From the NCBI RefSeq assembly GCF_010119975.1, contig NZ_CP048222.1:744001-808000 (forward strand): a stretch of 64,000 nucleotides of DNA, given 5' to 3'. The notes under the pieces were generated by a model. It was not told where the DNA came from. It was given only the letters and a program-made list of their open reading frames with translations, and made no database searches. Positions 56,067-64,000 of this stretch are shown piece by piece. Every line of letters begins with the position of its first letter. Position 1 is the stretch's first letter. The translations under genes and the position numbers were made by a program. Origin of the DNA: Rhodocytophaga rosea (lineage in GTDB: Bacteria; Bacteroidota; Bacteroidia; Cytophagales; 172606-1).

Positions 56067-57410
56067 ATGGAAAATTTCTCCAGACGACAATTTTTAGCCA
56101 GTTCTTCCAAACTTGCCGCTGGTGCCGGGCTGGCTTCCCTGCCGGTAGTAGATGCCCTGGCCGATAATCCGAAGAAAAAAACGGCCGCCAATGATAAAGT
56201 GCAGATTGCCTTGATCGGTTGTAATGGGATGGGCTGGTCAAATCTAAATTCTCATCTGAAACTGCCCGAAGTGGAAGTTGTAGGCTTATGTGATGTAGAT
56301 AACAATGTACTCACCCGCCGTTCGGCAGAACTGGAAAAAATGACCGGCAAAAAAGTAACTCAATACAAAGACTTCCGCAAGGTGCTGGAAAACAAAGATG
56401 TAGATGCGGTCATTATTGCTACCCCCGATCACTGGCACTGCCTCACCATGGTAAATGCCTGTGAAGCCGGAAAAGATGTATATGTAGAAAAACCTCTGGC
56501 TAACTCTGTAGAAGAATGCCAGGTGATGATGGATGCGGCCAAAAAATATAACAAAGTGGTACAGGTAGGCCAATGGCAGCGAAGTGGTCCGCACTGGCAA
56601 AAGGCCATAGACTATGTGCAGTCTGGTAAGCTGGGTAAAATCAGGCTGGTAAAATCATGGGCCTATATGGGCTGGATGAAAGAAATACAACCAAAACCAG
56701 ATGGGCCGGCACCAGCAGGCGTAGATTATGATATGTGGCTGGGACCTGCAGAAAAGCGGCCATTTAACCCCAATCGCTTTCACTTTAATTTCCGCTGGTA
56801 CTGGGATTATGCCGGCGGCCTGATGACCGACTGGGGTGTTCACCTGATTGATATGGTACTCTATGGCATGAAAGCCGCAGGTCCAAAATCAGTGGTATCG
56901 ATGGGCGGAAAGTTTGCCTATCCAACTGGTGCCATGGAAACTCCGGATACACAGCAAGCCATTTATGAGTTTGACGATTTCTCGATGATCTGGGAACATG
57001 CCGTTGGTATTAATATCGGTCCCTATAACCGCGATCATGGCGTGGCGTTTATCGGAAACCTGGGTACGCTGGTGGTAGACAGAGCAAAATGGGAAGTATT
57101 TCCGGAAATAGAAAACAACGAATACAAAACAGCCGCTATTCCGGTGCAAGCCAGAGGAGGTGCCGACGGAGGGCTGGACAGCCATACTAAAAATTTCATC
57201 GAATGTATTAAAACCCGTCAGAAACCCAATTGTGATGTATGGACCGCTGCCAATACGGCTATCAATGCGCACCTGGGTAATATTGCCTTCAAAACCGGAC
57301 GCAAAGTATACTGGGATGCCGAAAAACAACAGTTTAAAGACGATCCCAAAGCCAATGAACTGTTAAAGGCGAATTATCACAATGGCTGGAAACTGCCGCT
57401 CATGAGTTAG
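56067..57410 (+). CDS. Tat-exported Gfo/Idh/MocA oxidoreductase, tandem paralogue
   Basis: A 447-residue paralogue of the upstream gene, with Tat signal SRRQFL (Arg6-Arg7), Rossmann motif ALIGCNGMGW, VYVEKPLANS and GGLMTDWGVHLID. The two are collinear along their whole length, so they arose by tandem duplication and probably act on different substrates. It leads into three DUF1080 genes on the same strand after a 175-bp gap. The likely role is NAD(P)-dependent oxidation of glycosides at C3 outside the cytoplasm. Confidence 0.92.
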   Translation: MENFSRRQFLASSSKLAAGAGLASLPVVDALADNPKKKTAANDKVQIALIGCNGMGWSNLNSHLKLPEVEVVGLCDVDNNVLTRRSAELEKMTGKKVTQYKDFRKVLENKDVDAVIIATPDHWHCLTMVNACEAGKDVYVEKPLANSVEECQVMMDAAKKYNKVVQVGQWQRSGPHWQKAIDYVQSGKLGKIRLVKSWAYMGWMKEIQPKPDGPAPAGVDYDMWLGPAEKRPFNPNRFHFNFRWYWDYAGGLMTDWGVHLIDMVLYGMKAAGPKSVVSMGGKFAYPTGAMETPDTQQAIYEFDDFSMIWEHAVGINIGPYNRDHGVAFIGNLGTLVVDRAKWEVFPEIENNEYKTAAIPVQARGGADGGLDSHTKNFIECIKTRQKPNCDVWTAANTAINAHLGNIAFKTGRKVYWDAEKQQFKDDPKANELLKANYHNGWKLPLMS

Positions 57411-57585
57411 ATTAGTGAATAGTCAGTGGTGAATGGTCTGTTAGGCATCAACACAAATATATTTAAGTATTGAACTACTATTTTGCTATGAATTCACAAC
57501 ATTGCCCAATGACTGTTGACTAATGCTTAGTAAGTAATGAATTTTTCTTAAAAATTTGAACACTTAATCCTTTACCTAATAACCT

Positions 57586-58395
57586 ATGTATTTACATTTT
57601 TTTAACAAGAGAAATCTGTCCTGTTTATTATTTACCCTTTGCAGTGCTGGTAGTTTTCAAAGTATGGGCCAGAACCAAAGTCAGGGCCAGGTACCCCAAC
57701 CTATGCCCATGAAGCCTGAAATGACTGAATTCTGGGAACCGCAGGTTAAGGTAGTTACGCCTGGAGCCATGGCCAGTAATCAGCTCATGCCTCCTCCATC
57801 GGATGCCGTTGTGTTATTCGATGGAAAAGATCTTTCCAAGTGGAAAGGCAAAGATGGGGAAGCTAAATGGAAAGTAGCGGATGGCGTATTTACCGTAAAC
57901 AAAGGCACCGGCGATATTGAAACCAAAGAAACTTTTGAAGATTATCAGCTGCACATCGAATGGCGTATCCCACAGGATATTCAGGGACAAAGCCAGGGAA
58001 GGGGCAATAGTGGTATATTCATGCAAGGTATTTATGAACTGCAGGTATTAGATAATTACAATAACCGCACCTATGCCAATGGCCAGGCAGGCAGTATCTA
58101 CAAACAAACACCTCCCCTGGTAAATGCCATGCGTAAACCTGGTGAATGGAACGTATATGATGTTATTTACACGGCACCACGCTTTAAGGAAGATGGTTCG
58201 CTAATTACTCCAGCCAGAATCACGGTATTACACAATGGCGTACTGGTACAGAATAATTTTGAAATCAGGGGCGATACGCCTTATATCGGCTTGCCTAAAT
58301 ATACCAAACATGGCAAAGGTCCCATCAAACTACAGGATCATGGCGACCCCAGCAAACCCATTAGTTTCCGCAATATCTGGATTAGAAACTTATAG
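57586..58395 (+). CDS. DUF1080 / 3-keto-disaccharide hydrolase-like protein
   Basis: A 269-residue exported protein with a jelly-roll (concanavalin-like) DUF1080 domain, now linked to hydrolysis of 3-keto-glycosides. A signal peptide (about 1-29) is followed by a Pro/Met-rich linker (PQPMPMKPEMTEFWEP) and the domain proper from about residue 75 (VLFDGKDLSKWKG). GNSGIFMQGIYELQVLDN and QDHGDPSKPISFRNIWIR are family hallmarks. It is the first of three paralogues. It likely cleaves the glycoside after oxidation by the upstream enzymes. Start chosen at the ATG that begins the signal. Confidence 0.9.
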   Translation: MYLHFFNKRNLSCLLFTLCSAGSFQSMGQNQSQGQVPQPMPMKPEMTEFWEPQVKVVTPGAMASNQLMPPPSDAVVLFDGKDLSKWKGKDGEAKWKVADGVFTVNKGTGDIETKETFEDYQLHIEWRIPQDIQGQSQGRGNSGIFMQGIYELQVLDNYNNRTYANGQAGSIYKQTPPLVNAMRKPGEWNVYDVIYTAPRFKEDGSLITPARITVLHNGVLVQNNFEIRGDTPYIGLPKYTKHGKGPIKLQDHGDPSKPISFRNIWIRNL

Positions 58396-58418
58396 AGAAA
58401 GCCTGCTTAAATTCAGCC

Positions 58419-58486
58419 TGTCTTACTTATTATAGTATATCAGAAGAAATTCAACACTCTTTTGTTAAGGTATAATAAGTAAGACA
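58419..58486. repeat. Perfect 16-bp inverted repeat with 36-nt spacer
   Basis: TGTCTTACTTATTATA at 58419-58434 is the exact reverse complement of 58471-58486. It lies between the first and second DUF1080 genes. The wide spacer makes it unlike a simple terminator; it could be a processing site, an attenuating structure or an operator. Confidence 0.7.
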
Positions 58487-58541
58487 AGTGCAGTCATTTT
58501 TATCATTCTACAACAGTTCACTTATATTCTTATTTGAAAGC

Positions 58542-59378
58542 ATGTATAAACCAATATCCTTTGTAAAACCAATTCTGTCCCTGATTGGCTTATCTCTTTT
58601 TTCCTTCGCCCATGCCCAGAATCAACAGGCACAGGTACCGGAACCCATGCCCATGAAACCCCAGATGACCGAGTTCTGGGAACCAGAAGTAAAAGTAATT
58701 ACACCTGGCGCCATGCCCGCCAACCAGATGATGCCTCCTCCTTCGGATGCCATTGTGTTATTCGATGGCAAAGACCTCTCAAAGTGGAGAAGCAAAAAAG
58801 ATGGCGGCGAAGCCAAATGGAAAGTAGAAAATGGCGTATTTACGGTAGCAAAAGGCACAGGCGACATTTCTACCAAGCAAAAGTTTGAAGATTACCAGTT
58901 GCATATTGAATGGCAGATTCCATCCGATATTCAGGGGCAAAGCCAGGCACGAGGCAACAGCGGCGTATTTTTGCAGGACCCCAGTGAGGAAGTAAAACAA
59001 CCCAGCGATTACTGGTACGAAGTACAGGTATTAGATAACTATAACAACCGTACCTATGCCAATGGCCAGGCCGGTAGCCTTTACAAACAAAAAACACCTT
59101 TGGTAAACGCTATGCGTAAGCCGGGAGAGTGGAATGTATATGATATTATCTATACGGCTCCCCGTTTTAAAGAGGATGGTAGTTTGTTCTCACCAGCCAG
59201 GGTTACAGTCATTCACAATGGTGTACTGGTACAGAATAATGCAGAGATAAGAGGACATACAGCATATATTGGCATTCCTTTTTACAAAAAGCATGGCAAA
59301 GCGCCTATCACTTTACAGGATCATGGCGACCCCAGCAAACCCATCAGTTTCCGTAATATCTGGCTAAGGGAACTATAA
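58542..59378 (+). CDS. DUF1080 / 3-keto-disaccharide hydrolase-like protein, second paralogue
   Basis: A 278-residue paralogue of its neighbours. Signal peptide about 1-25 (ending AHAQ), the same linker (PEPMPMKPQMTEFWEP), then IVLFDGKDLSKW and the DUF1080 jelly roll. It has an insertion absent from the other two between GNSGVFLQ and EVQVLDN (DPSEEVKQPSDYWY), placed next to the predicted active groove, which may change specificity. I chose ATG 58542, which starts the signal; an upstream in-frame Met is less likely. A terminator hairpin follows at 59393. Confidence 0.9.
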   Translation: MYKPISFVKPILSLIGLSLFSFAHAQNQQAQVPEPMPMKPQMTEFWEPEVKVITPGAMPANQMMPPPSDAIVLFDGKDLSKWRSKKDGGEAKWKVENGVFTVAKGTGDISTKQKFEDYQLHIEWQIPSDIQGQSQARGNSGVFLQDPSEEVKQPSDYWYEVQVLDNYNNRTYANGQAGSLYKQKTPLVNAMRKPGEWNVYDIIYTAPRFKEDGSLFSPARVTVIHNGVLVQNNAEIRGHTAYIGIPFYKKHGKAPITLQDHGDPSKPISFRNIWLREL

Positions 59379-59392
59379 TCAATTTATTCAGG

Positions 59393-59430
59393 CAGGTTTG
59401 AATGGAAAATTAACATTCAAACCTGTTTCT
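59393..59430 (+). terminator. Rho-independent-type terminator
   Basis: CAGGTTTGAATG (59393-59404) pairs perfectly with CATTCAAACCTG (59414-59425) around a 9-nt loop, followed by TTTCTTTTT. It lies 14 bp after the second DUF1080 gene, so the third may need its own promoter or read-through. Confidence 0.85.
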
Positions 59431-59484
59431 TTTTAGAACAAACGTATCTAACACATTGAACCCTATTTTAACGCTGTTCCAATC

Positions 59485-60282
59485 ATGCATAAACACATAT
59501 CTCTGCTAAAACCATTTTTTTTACTTTCTGGACTGGCATTTTTCACCGGTGCATATGCCCAGAACCAGCAGGCACAGGTACCGGAACCCATGCCCATGAA
59601 ATCTCAGATGACAGAATATTATGAGCCGGTTCCGAAAGTGGTAACGCCAGGTGCTGTACCCAGCAATTGGGTAGTTCCTCCCCCATCGGATGCGATGGTA
59701 TTATTCGATGGAAAAGATTTGTCTAAGTGGAAAGGCAAAGATGGAGAAGCCAAGTGGACCGTATCTGACGGCGTATTTACAGTGGTAAAAGGTACCGGCG
59801 ATATTGAAACCAAAGAAACCTTTGAAGATTATCAGTTGCATATTGAATTTAAAATACCAGTCGATATTCAGGGGGAAGGCCAGTACAGGGGCAATAGTGG
59901 TATATTTATGCAGGGTATTTATGAAGTGCAGTTACTGGATTCGTATAATAACCGCACCTATGTAAACGGCCAGGCAGGCAGTATTTACAAACAATCGCCT
60001 CCGCTTGTGAATGCCATGCGCAAGCCAGGAGAGTGGAATGTATATGATATTATTTATACGGCACCACGTTTTAAGGAAGATGGCTCTTTACACTCTCCAG
60101 CCCGGATTACGGTGATCCAGAATGGCATTGTGATTCAGAATAACTTTACGCTCACTGGAAATACCCCGAATGTGGGTTTGCCTAAATACACCAAACATGG
60201 CAAAGGTCCCATAAAATTGCAGGACCATAATGATCCCAGCAAACCGATCAGTTTCCGTAATATCTGGATCAGAAATCTGTAA
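59485..60282 (+). CDS. DUF1080 / 3-keto-disaccharide hydrolase-like protein, third paralogue
   Basis: A 265-residue paralogue. Signal peptide about 1-25 (ending AYAQ), linker PEPMPMKSQMTEYYEP, then MVLFDGKDLSKWKG, GNSGIFMQGIYEVQLLD and QDHNDPSKPISFRNIWIR. It lacks the insertion of the second paralogue and is closer in length to the first. It is separated from the second by a strong terminator, so expression may differ. The role is inferred as for the other two. Confidence 0.9.
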   Translation: MHKHISLLKPFFLLSGLAFFTGAYAQNQQAQVPEPMPMKSQMTEYYEPVPKVVTPGAVPSNWVVPPPSDAMVLFDGKDLSKWKGKDGEAKWTVSDGVFTVVKGTGDIETKETFEDYQLHIEFKIPVDIQGEGQYRGNSGIFMQGIYEVQLLDSYNNRTYVNGQAGSIYKQSPPLVNAMRKPGEWNVYDIIYTAPRFKEDGSLHSPARITVIQNGIVIQNNFTLTGNTPNVGLPKYTKHGKGPIKLQDHNDPSKPISFRNIWIRNL

Positions 60283-60304
60283 TACTTATAATTGATCATC
60301 CAAT

Positions 60305-60340
60305 AAAATGGCGTAGTCAGTCTGGTTACGCTATTTTTTT
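60305..60340 (+). terminator. Rho-independent-type terminator
   Basis: AAAATGGCGTA (60305-60315) pairs with TACGCTATTTT (60327-60337) with one G-U pair and an 11-nt loop, followed by a T run. It lies 23 bp past the third DUF1080 gene. Confidence 0.8.
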
Positions 60341-60368
60341 TCGCTTACAACCTTTAATATCTATAGAT

Positions 60369-61178
60369 ATGTTTGAGAAAATGATCAAATATTTAAGGGT
60401 ATTCAACACATTAATTGTAGCGCTGTTCCTGCTGATAATATTGTTTGTGATCATAAAATATGGTGACAAGATAATGGCAAACATTATCTACTCAACAGAT
60501 GACCTTTATGCTACTAATTATGAAGATGATATTATTGTTGGCGAAAAATTAGAGCAGGCAAAGAAAGACAGTCTGATTTTACAAGGATTAAGTTATGATG
60601 CTCCTCAAAGTATTAGAAACTCTACCAATAAATTAGTTGTGATATCTGCTCTTACTTATGAACAGGCAAGAAAGGTTGAAGAAACTGCAGGTTCGGCAGG
60701 AGATATATCATTCAACTTCAGTATTTACAATTGCCTTAACATAGTTTTCCTGGATAAGGATTATAAAGTAATCCGCCGCTTATTGAATAAGAAAGGGTTT
60801 ATATCAGATTACGAAATTCCTTCCAACCATTCAAGAGATGATAAGCCTGATACAACTGTAAAACTTATCACCTACCTGATAGGTTTTGAGGATTCGAACA
60901 AAGATGGCGTTTTAAATGTAAGTGATCACAAAGACTTATATATTTCTGACCTATCTGGAGGAAACTTAACAAAAGTTACCCGGAATATAGATCTTGTCAG
61001 ATATGAATTTCAAAATAACTATTCCAAAATCTTCATTACCTACAAAGACCGCAGTTCTGAACGAGAAGAATACAAAAAAGAAAAATACGCCATTTATACC
61101 ATTGCTACCGGCAAACTTCAGAAGCTGAATGAACTAGAAAAAGAACTGGCAGAAATTGAAAAGATGCTGATTAATTGA
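60369..61178 (+). CDS. Membrane-anchored hypothetical protein with EF-hand-like loop
   Basis: A 269-residue protein of unknown family. One N-terminal membrane helix (about 13-31, LIVALFLLIILFVIIKYG) anchors a soluble domain. Residues about 175-186 (DSNKDGVLNVSD) match the 12-residue EF-hand/dockerin calcium loop with acids at positions 1, 5 and 12. Around it are strands resembling a TolB-like propeller fragment (DLYISDLSGGNLTKVT). The C-terminus is a charged helix, possibly a coiled coil. It follows the DUF1080 terminator and has no obvious functional link to that cassette. Confidence 0.75.
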   Translation: MFEKMIKYLRVFNTLIVALFLLIILFVIIKYGDKIMANIIYSTDDLYATNYEDDIIVGEKLEQAKKDSLILQGLSYDAPQSIRNSTNKLVVISALTYEQARKVEETAGSAGDISFNFSIYNCLNIVFLDKDYKVIRRLLNKKGFISDYEIPSNHSRDDKPDTTVKLITYLIGFEDSNKDGVLNVSDHKDLYISDLSGGNLTKVTRNIDLVRYEFQNNYSKIFITYKDRSSEREEYKKEKYAIYTIATGKLQKLNELEKELAEIEKMLIN

Positions 61179-61355
61179 TTTCTATGAGAGTATTTATTAC
61201 ATCTTTTGTAGGAGTCACCTTATACAACCTTTGGGTCAGCATGGGCCTTGTGCGGGTTGTATAGAGGGAACGATGCAAAAGCGATGCCCGTCCGGCCGTG
61301 AAGACACAGATTTCTTCGCAAAATGTATTTTCTACAAAGTATTGTGGAGACACAA

Positions 61356-62222
61356 TTACAACTTATACACCATACTAATCCCCTTACCATTCGGTGCCAG
61401 ACTGAAAGCAAACTTATTATGCTTCTTTTTCAGAGCCGGATAAATCCGCAGTACGCTTTCTGCACAGGCAATGCCCAAAGCTGAGCCCAGTAATATATCC
61501 GAAAACCAGTGTGCGCCCACATATACCCTGGATGCCCCGGTAATGACCGGTAAAGCAAAAAATACCACTTTCAGCGGCACAAAATTCACCTGCCTGGCCA
61601 GAATCCAGGAAGTGGCCACCGAAAGCATAGTATGTCCGGAGGGAAAAGAATGATAGGCCGCATCGTTGCTGAAAGGTTTAAAAGTAAAGGGACTCCGGTT
61701 GGCTGCCGGACGGCCCCTGCCTACAACTTCTTTGGCAAGAGTTTGCAACAAACCAGACGTAGAAACCGAAGCAATTACCATAATTCCTGTATCCCGGAGC
61801 CAGTCATTATTCAGCAATACCCCAGCTCCCCAGAGGGTAAGCATAAAGGGATAATTGTGTTCCGGCTGCCCCAGAAAATCGCCTATTTTTTCCAGTTCAT
61901 TGAGTGCCCCACTCCTGTTACGCTGCATAAAACTGTAGATGTCTTTGTCTACGAACATGGCTGCACCAGAAATAGCCAAAGCACCTCCCACCCGCAGGAA
62001 ATCCCGTTTCTGCCAGTGAAAAGGCCTGGCATAGGTATGCACAATAGTTAAAAAAGTAAGCTTCCCATCGGTAGCTATCCTTCTGAAAATAGTATTCTTC
62101 TTGCGGATGGTATCACTGGGTAGGGCAACCGTATCTGCCGGTTGAACTGCAACAGTATCCTGTGCATAAAGATCAGCAGCATTTAACAGCAGGCAAAGAA
62201 GCAGAGAAAAGAGCAATCGCAT
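61356..62222 (-). CDS. PAP2-family phosphatase
   Basis: A 288-residue type 2 phosphatidic-acid phosphatase-like protein. A signal peptide (about 1-20, ending LYAQ) precedes a core with the three family motifs: Lys164 to Arg171-Pro172 (KEVVGRGRP), PSGH at 194-197, and Ser231-Arg232 to His238 and Asp242 (SRVYVGAHWFSD). It would dephosphorylate a lipid phosphate such as undecaprenyl diphosphate or phosphatidate in the periplasm. Bacteroidota forms with a signal peptide and fewer membrane helices are common. Convergent with the EF-hand-like gene. Confidence 0.92.
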   Translation of the reverse strand: MRLLFSLLLCLLLNAADLYAQDTVAVQPADTVALPSDTIRKKNTIFRRIATDGKLTFLTIVHTYARPFHWQKRDFLRVGGALAISGAAMFVDKDIYSFMQRNRSGALNELEKIGDFLGQPEHNYPFMLTLWGAGVLLNNDWLRDTGIMVIASVSTSGLLQTLAKEVVGRGRPAANRSPFTFKPFSNDAAYHSFPSGHTMLSVATSWILARQVNFVPLKVVFFALPVITGASRVYVGAHWFSDILLGSALGIACAESVLRIYPALKKKHNKFAFSLAPNGKGISMVYKL

Positions 62223-62423
62223 AGGTTGGGTTGAGTCTATATAAGGGTAATCTATGTATTCTCCTTAAGTTTACGCCAGCGTCCTTCATATACAAAATCT
62301 GACATTGCTTTTCTCGTTTTATTTTTAGCAAAAAAATATATTATATGCCTTTGTCTAAAAATTTATCTTCACCATTTGAATATAAGGTATTACCCTAACC
62401 ATTAATGCCAAACCGTTTTTAAC

Positions 62424-62467
62424 TTAGGAGTCTTTGGTAAAACAAGTAGTTATCCAAAGACTCCTAA
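62424..62467 (-). terminator. Terminator-like hairpin after the TonB receptor gene
   Basis: A perfect 14-bp stem (62424-62437 with 62454-62467) and a 16-nt loop lie just 7 bp past the stop codon of the minus-strand receptor gene. There is no clear U run beyond the stem, so it may instead stabilise the 3' end. Confidence 0.6.
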
Positions 62468-62474
62468 TAAAACA

Positions 62475-64000
62475 TTAATCAAAAATATACCGCAAGCCAA
62501 TCTGTGCCCGCCACCGGCTGTTAAGTCCGGTATCGTTTACAAAAGTACGGTCGCCTCCGCTGAAACGATAGGTAGGTGTATCCGTACCAGCCAGGTAGCC
62601 AGCAAATTCCAGTGGACGGTTGTTGGCATAAATCTGCCGTTCACCCCAGTTAGAATTGATCAGATTTCCTAAGTTCTGAATATCAAAACTGATCTGAAAG
62701 GTGTGTTTTTTACCTAAGGCATTCAGTGCAAAATCCTGTAGAATTTTCATATCCAGCTGCGTATACCAGGGACTAATAGCTCCGTTACGTTCGGCATACT
62801 GTCCCCGGCGGGAGCTTAAATACTCATCCTGCCCGATATAGGAGTTGAGTTGCTGCCATTGCTGCTGGGCTGAGGAAATGATATTTCCTTGTGCGTCTTT
62901 TATATCTACCAATGTAATCTGATCCTGGCTGGACGGCACAAAAATCAGGTCGTTACCGAATATGGCATCCCGGTTCATATCGCCGGCATAGGTATAGGAG
63001 AAACGGCTGCCTTGCCCTGCTTCAAAGAAGAAACTGATGCCAGTGGCAAAATATTTTCCGTATTCAAAGCGGTGGCCAAGGGCGGCAATAATGCGGTGCT
63101 GCAAGCCAAAATCACTATAGGCCAGAGAAGGCGTATTGGAATTGCCAATGACCGGATTCCGCTGGAAGGCATCTGCCGCAATCTCTCCGGGATTAGACGT
63201 TACATCTTTTGCCCTGGAAAAAGTATAGGCTGCCATCAGGTATAATCCGCTGGTAAAATCTTTCCGCAATTGTCCCGTCAGGCTATACTGGTGGCCTTTA
63301 TTGGTGTTTTCCAGCACAATTACGCCAGCATCCAGAAAGGTGCCTATGCCATTAGGTCCGGTAAAGTTTGTATTTAATCTGGGGCCAGTTTCCGGATAGA
63401 TCAGGCGGTTGTCGGCACCATTGGCCCGTTCGGTAGGTACCACCTGGTTGTAGTTGCGGTGAATAGCGGCATTCATGTCTTCAGAATAAATAAATTCAGC
63501 CGTAGCCGTAATTCCTCCCGGCAATACCTGATCGATGGCCAGGTTAGTACGCCATACCTGCGGAAACTTAAAGTCTTTGGCTGTCCCATTGATCTGGAAG
63601 GTATAAAAATCATCAAAACGGGCATTGGAAGCCTGATTACCCACCCATACAAATGGGATACGTCCGGTAAAAATACCTGTTCCTCCCCGGATCTGGGTCG
63701 TATAATCTCCATTAATAGAATAATTAAATCCTAACCTGGGCGACCATAGCGGTGTGGCTTTGGGAAAATTAGTTATATCTACTTTCGCGGGATTACCCTC
63801 CGGGTCTACAAAGTTTGCAGCGAGAATTTGTTCATTCTGGGGCACATCGGTATTATAAATAGGCAGATCGGCACGTAAACCGAAAGTCAGTTTGAAGTTT
63901 TGCTGGACCTGCCATTCATCCTGCACATATAAACCCAGTTGGCCCACATTTACATCCACCGATTTTACCGGCCTGGTACCACCAGCCTGCGAAACCGCAT
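62475..64000 (-). CDS. TonB-dependent outer-membrane receptor, 3' part only
   Basis: The C-terminal 508 residues of an outer-membrane TonB-dependent transporter; the frame is open to the window edge, so the plug domain and N-terminus lie beyond 64000. Beta-barrel strands are evident, with LGLYVQDEWQ, FKLTFGLRADLP and the C-terminal WRAQIGLRYIFD, ending in Phe-Asp near the barrel terminus. It is closest in style to the large Oar-like receptors with a carboxypeptidase-regulatory-like N-terminal domain. It would import a bulky substrate, plausibly a glycan given its neighbours, though specificity cannot be read. Confidence 0.88.
   Translation of the reverse strand, partial: AVSQAGGTRPVKSVDVNVGQLGLYVQDEWQVQQNFKLTFGLRADLPIYNTDVPQNEQILAANFVDPEGNPAKVDITNFPKATPLWSPRLGFNYSINGDYTTQIRGGTGIFTGRIPFVWVGNQASNARFDDFYTFQINGTAKDFKFPQVWRTNLAIDQVLPGGITATAEFIYSEDMNAAIHRNYNQVVPTERANGADNRLIYPETGPRLNTNFTGPNGIGTFLDAGVIVLENTNKGHQYSLTGQLRKDFTSGLYLMAAYTFSRAKDVTSNPGEIAADAFQRNPVIGNSNTPSLAYSDFGLQHRIIAALGHRFEYGKYFATGISFFFEAGQGSRFSYTYAGDMNRDAIFGNDLIFVPSSQDQITLVDIKDAQGNIISSAQQQWQQLNSYIGQDEYLSSRRGQYAERNGAISPWYTQLDMKILQDFALNALGKKHTFQISFDIQNLGNLINSNWGERQIYANNRPLEFAGYLAGTDTPTYRFSGGDRTFVNDTGLNSRWRAQIGLRYIFD

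Overview
The window looks like a chromosomal segment of a Bacteroidota, most likely Cytophagales-type, bacterium. The evidence is AT-rich intergenic DNA, several very large secreted proteins with type IX secretion (T9SS) C-terminal sorting domains of both type A and type B, SprB-like adhesin repeats, an XrtX-type exosortase with a PID-CTERM substrate, and a Gfo/Idh/MocA plus DUF1080 (3-keto-glycoside) cassette ahead of a TonB-dependent receptor. No species can be named from sequence alone.

Layout. (1) 1-17.1 kb: a Wzx/Wzy-type exopolysaccharide locus, almost all on the minus strand. It runs from the export lipoprotein (Wza-like) and tyrosine autokinase (Wzc-like) through flippase, eight glycosyltransferases and a Wzy/ligase-like polymerase, and ends in a three-gene exosortase mini-locus. 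(2) 18-38.7 kb: four giant T9SS cargo genes on the minus strand. One has a 750-bp tandem repeat and an IS5-family element 36 bp upstream of its start. Two share a near-identical 2.44-kb 5' module but carry different 3' halves, and one of these is broken by a one-base deletion in a G run. (3) 39.3-47.3 kb: a plus-strand ABC-transporter polysaccharide locus (Wzm/Wzt, methyltransferases, deacetylase, GT2 enzymes), with a G-run frameshift between a GT2 and a methyltransferase. (4) 47.4-52.5 kb: a decayed region holding a third, truncated copy of the surface-protein leader and N-terminus, an IS630-family element, a degenerate IS5-like transposase, a degenerate tRNA-Lys-like sequence, a CheY-like gene and a broken membrane-protein gene. 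(5) 52.6-64 kb: aldo/keto reductase, a small T9SS protein, two Tat-exported Gfo/Idh/MocA oxidoreductases, three DUF1080 paralogues, an EF-hand-like anchored protein, a PAP2 phosphatase and the 3' part of a TonB-dependent receptor.

How it fits together. The first two thirds concern the cell surface: two different polysaccharide export routes (Wzx/Wzy and ABC) flank a block of T9SS adhesin-like proteins, with an exosortase that probably processes a small C-terminally anchored protein linked to the polysaccharide. The last 10 kb looks like oxidative glycoside catabolism outside the cytoplasm. The middle shows active rearrangement: IS insertion just upstream of surface genes, module duplication with sharply bounded divergent patches, tandem repeats and homopolymer frameshifts.
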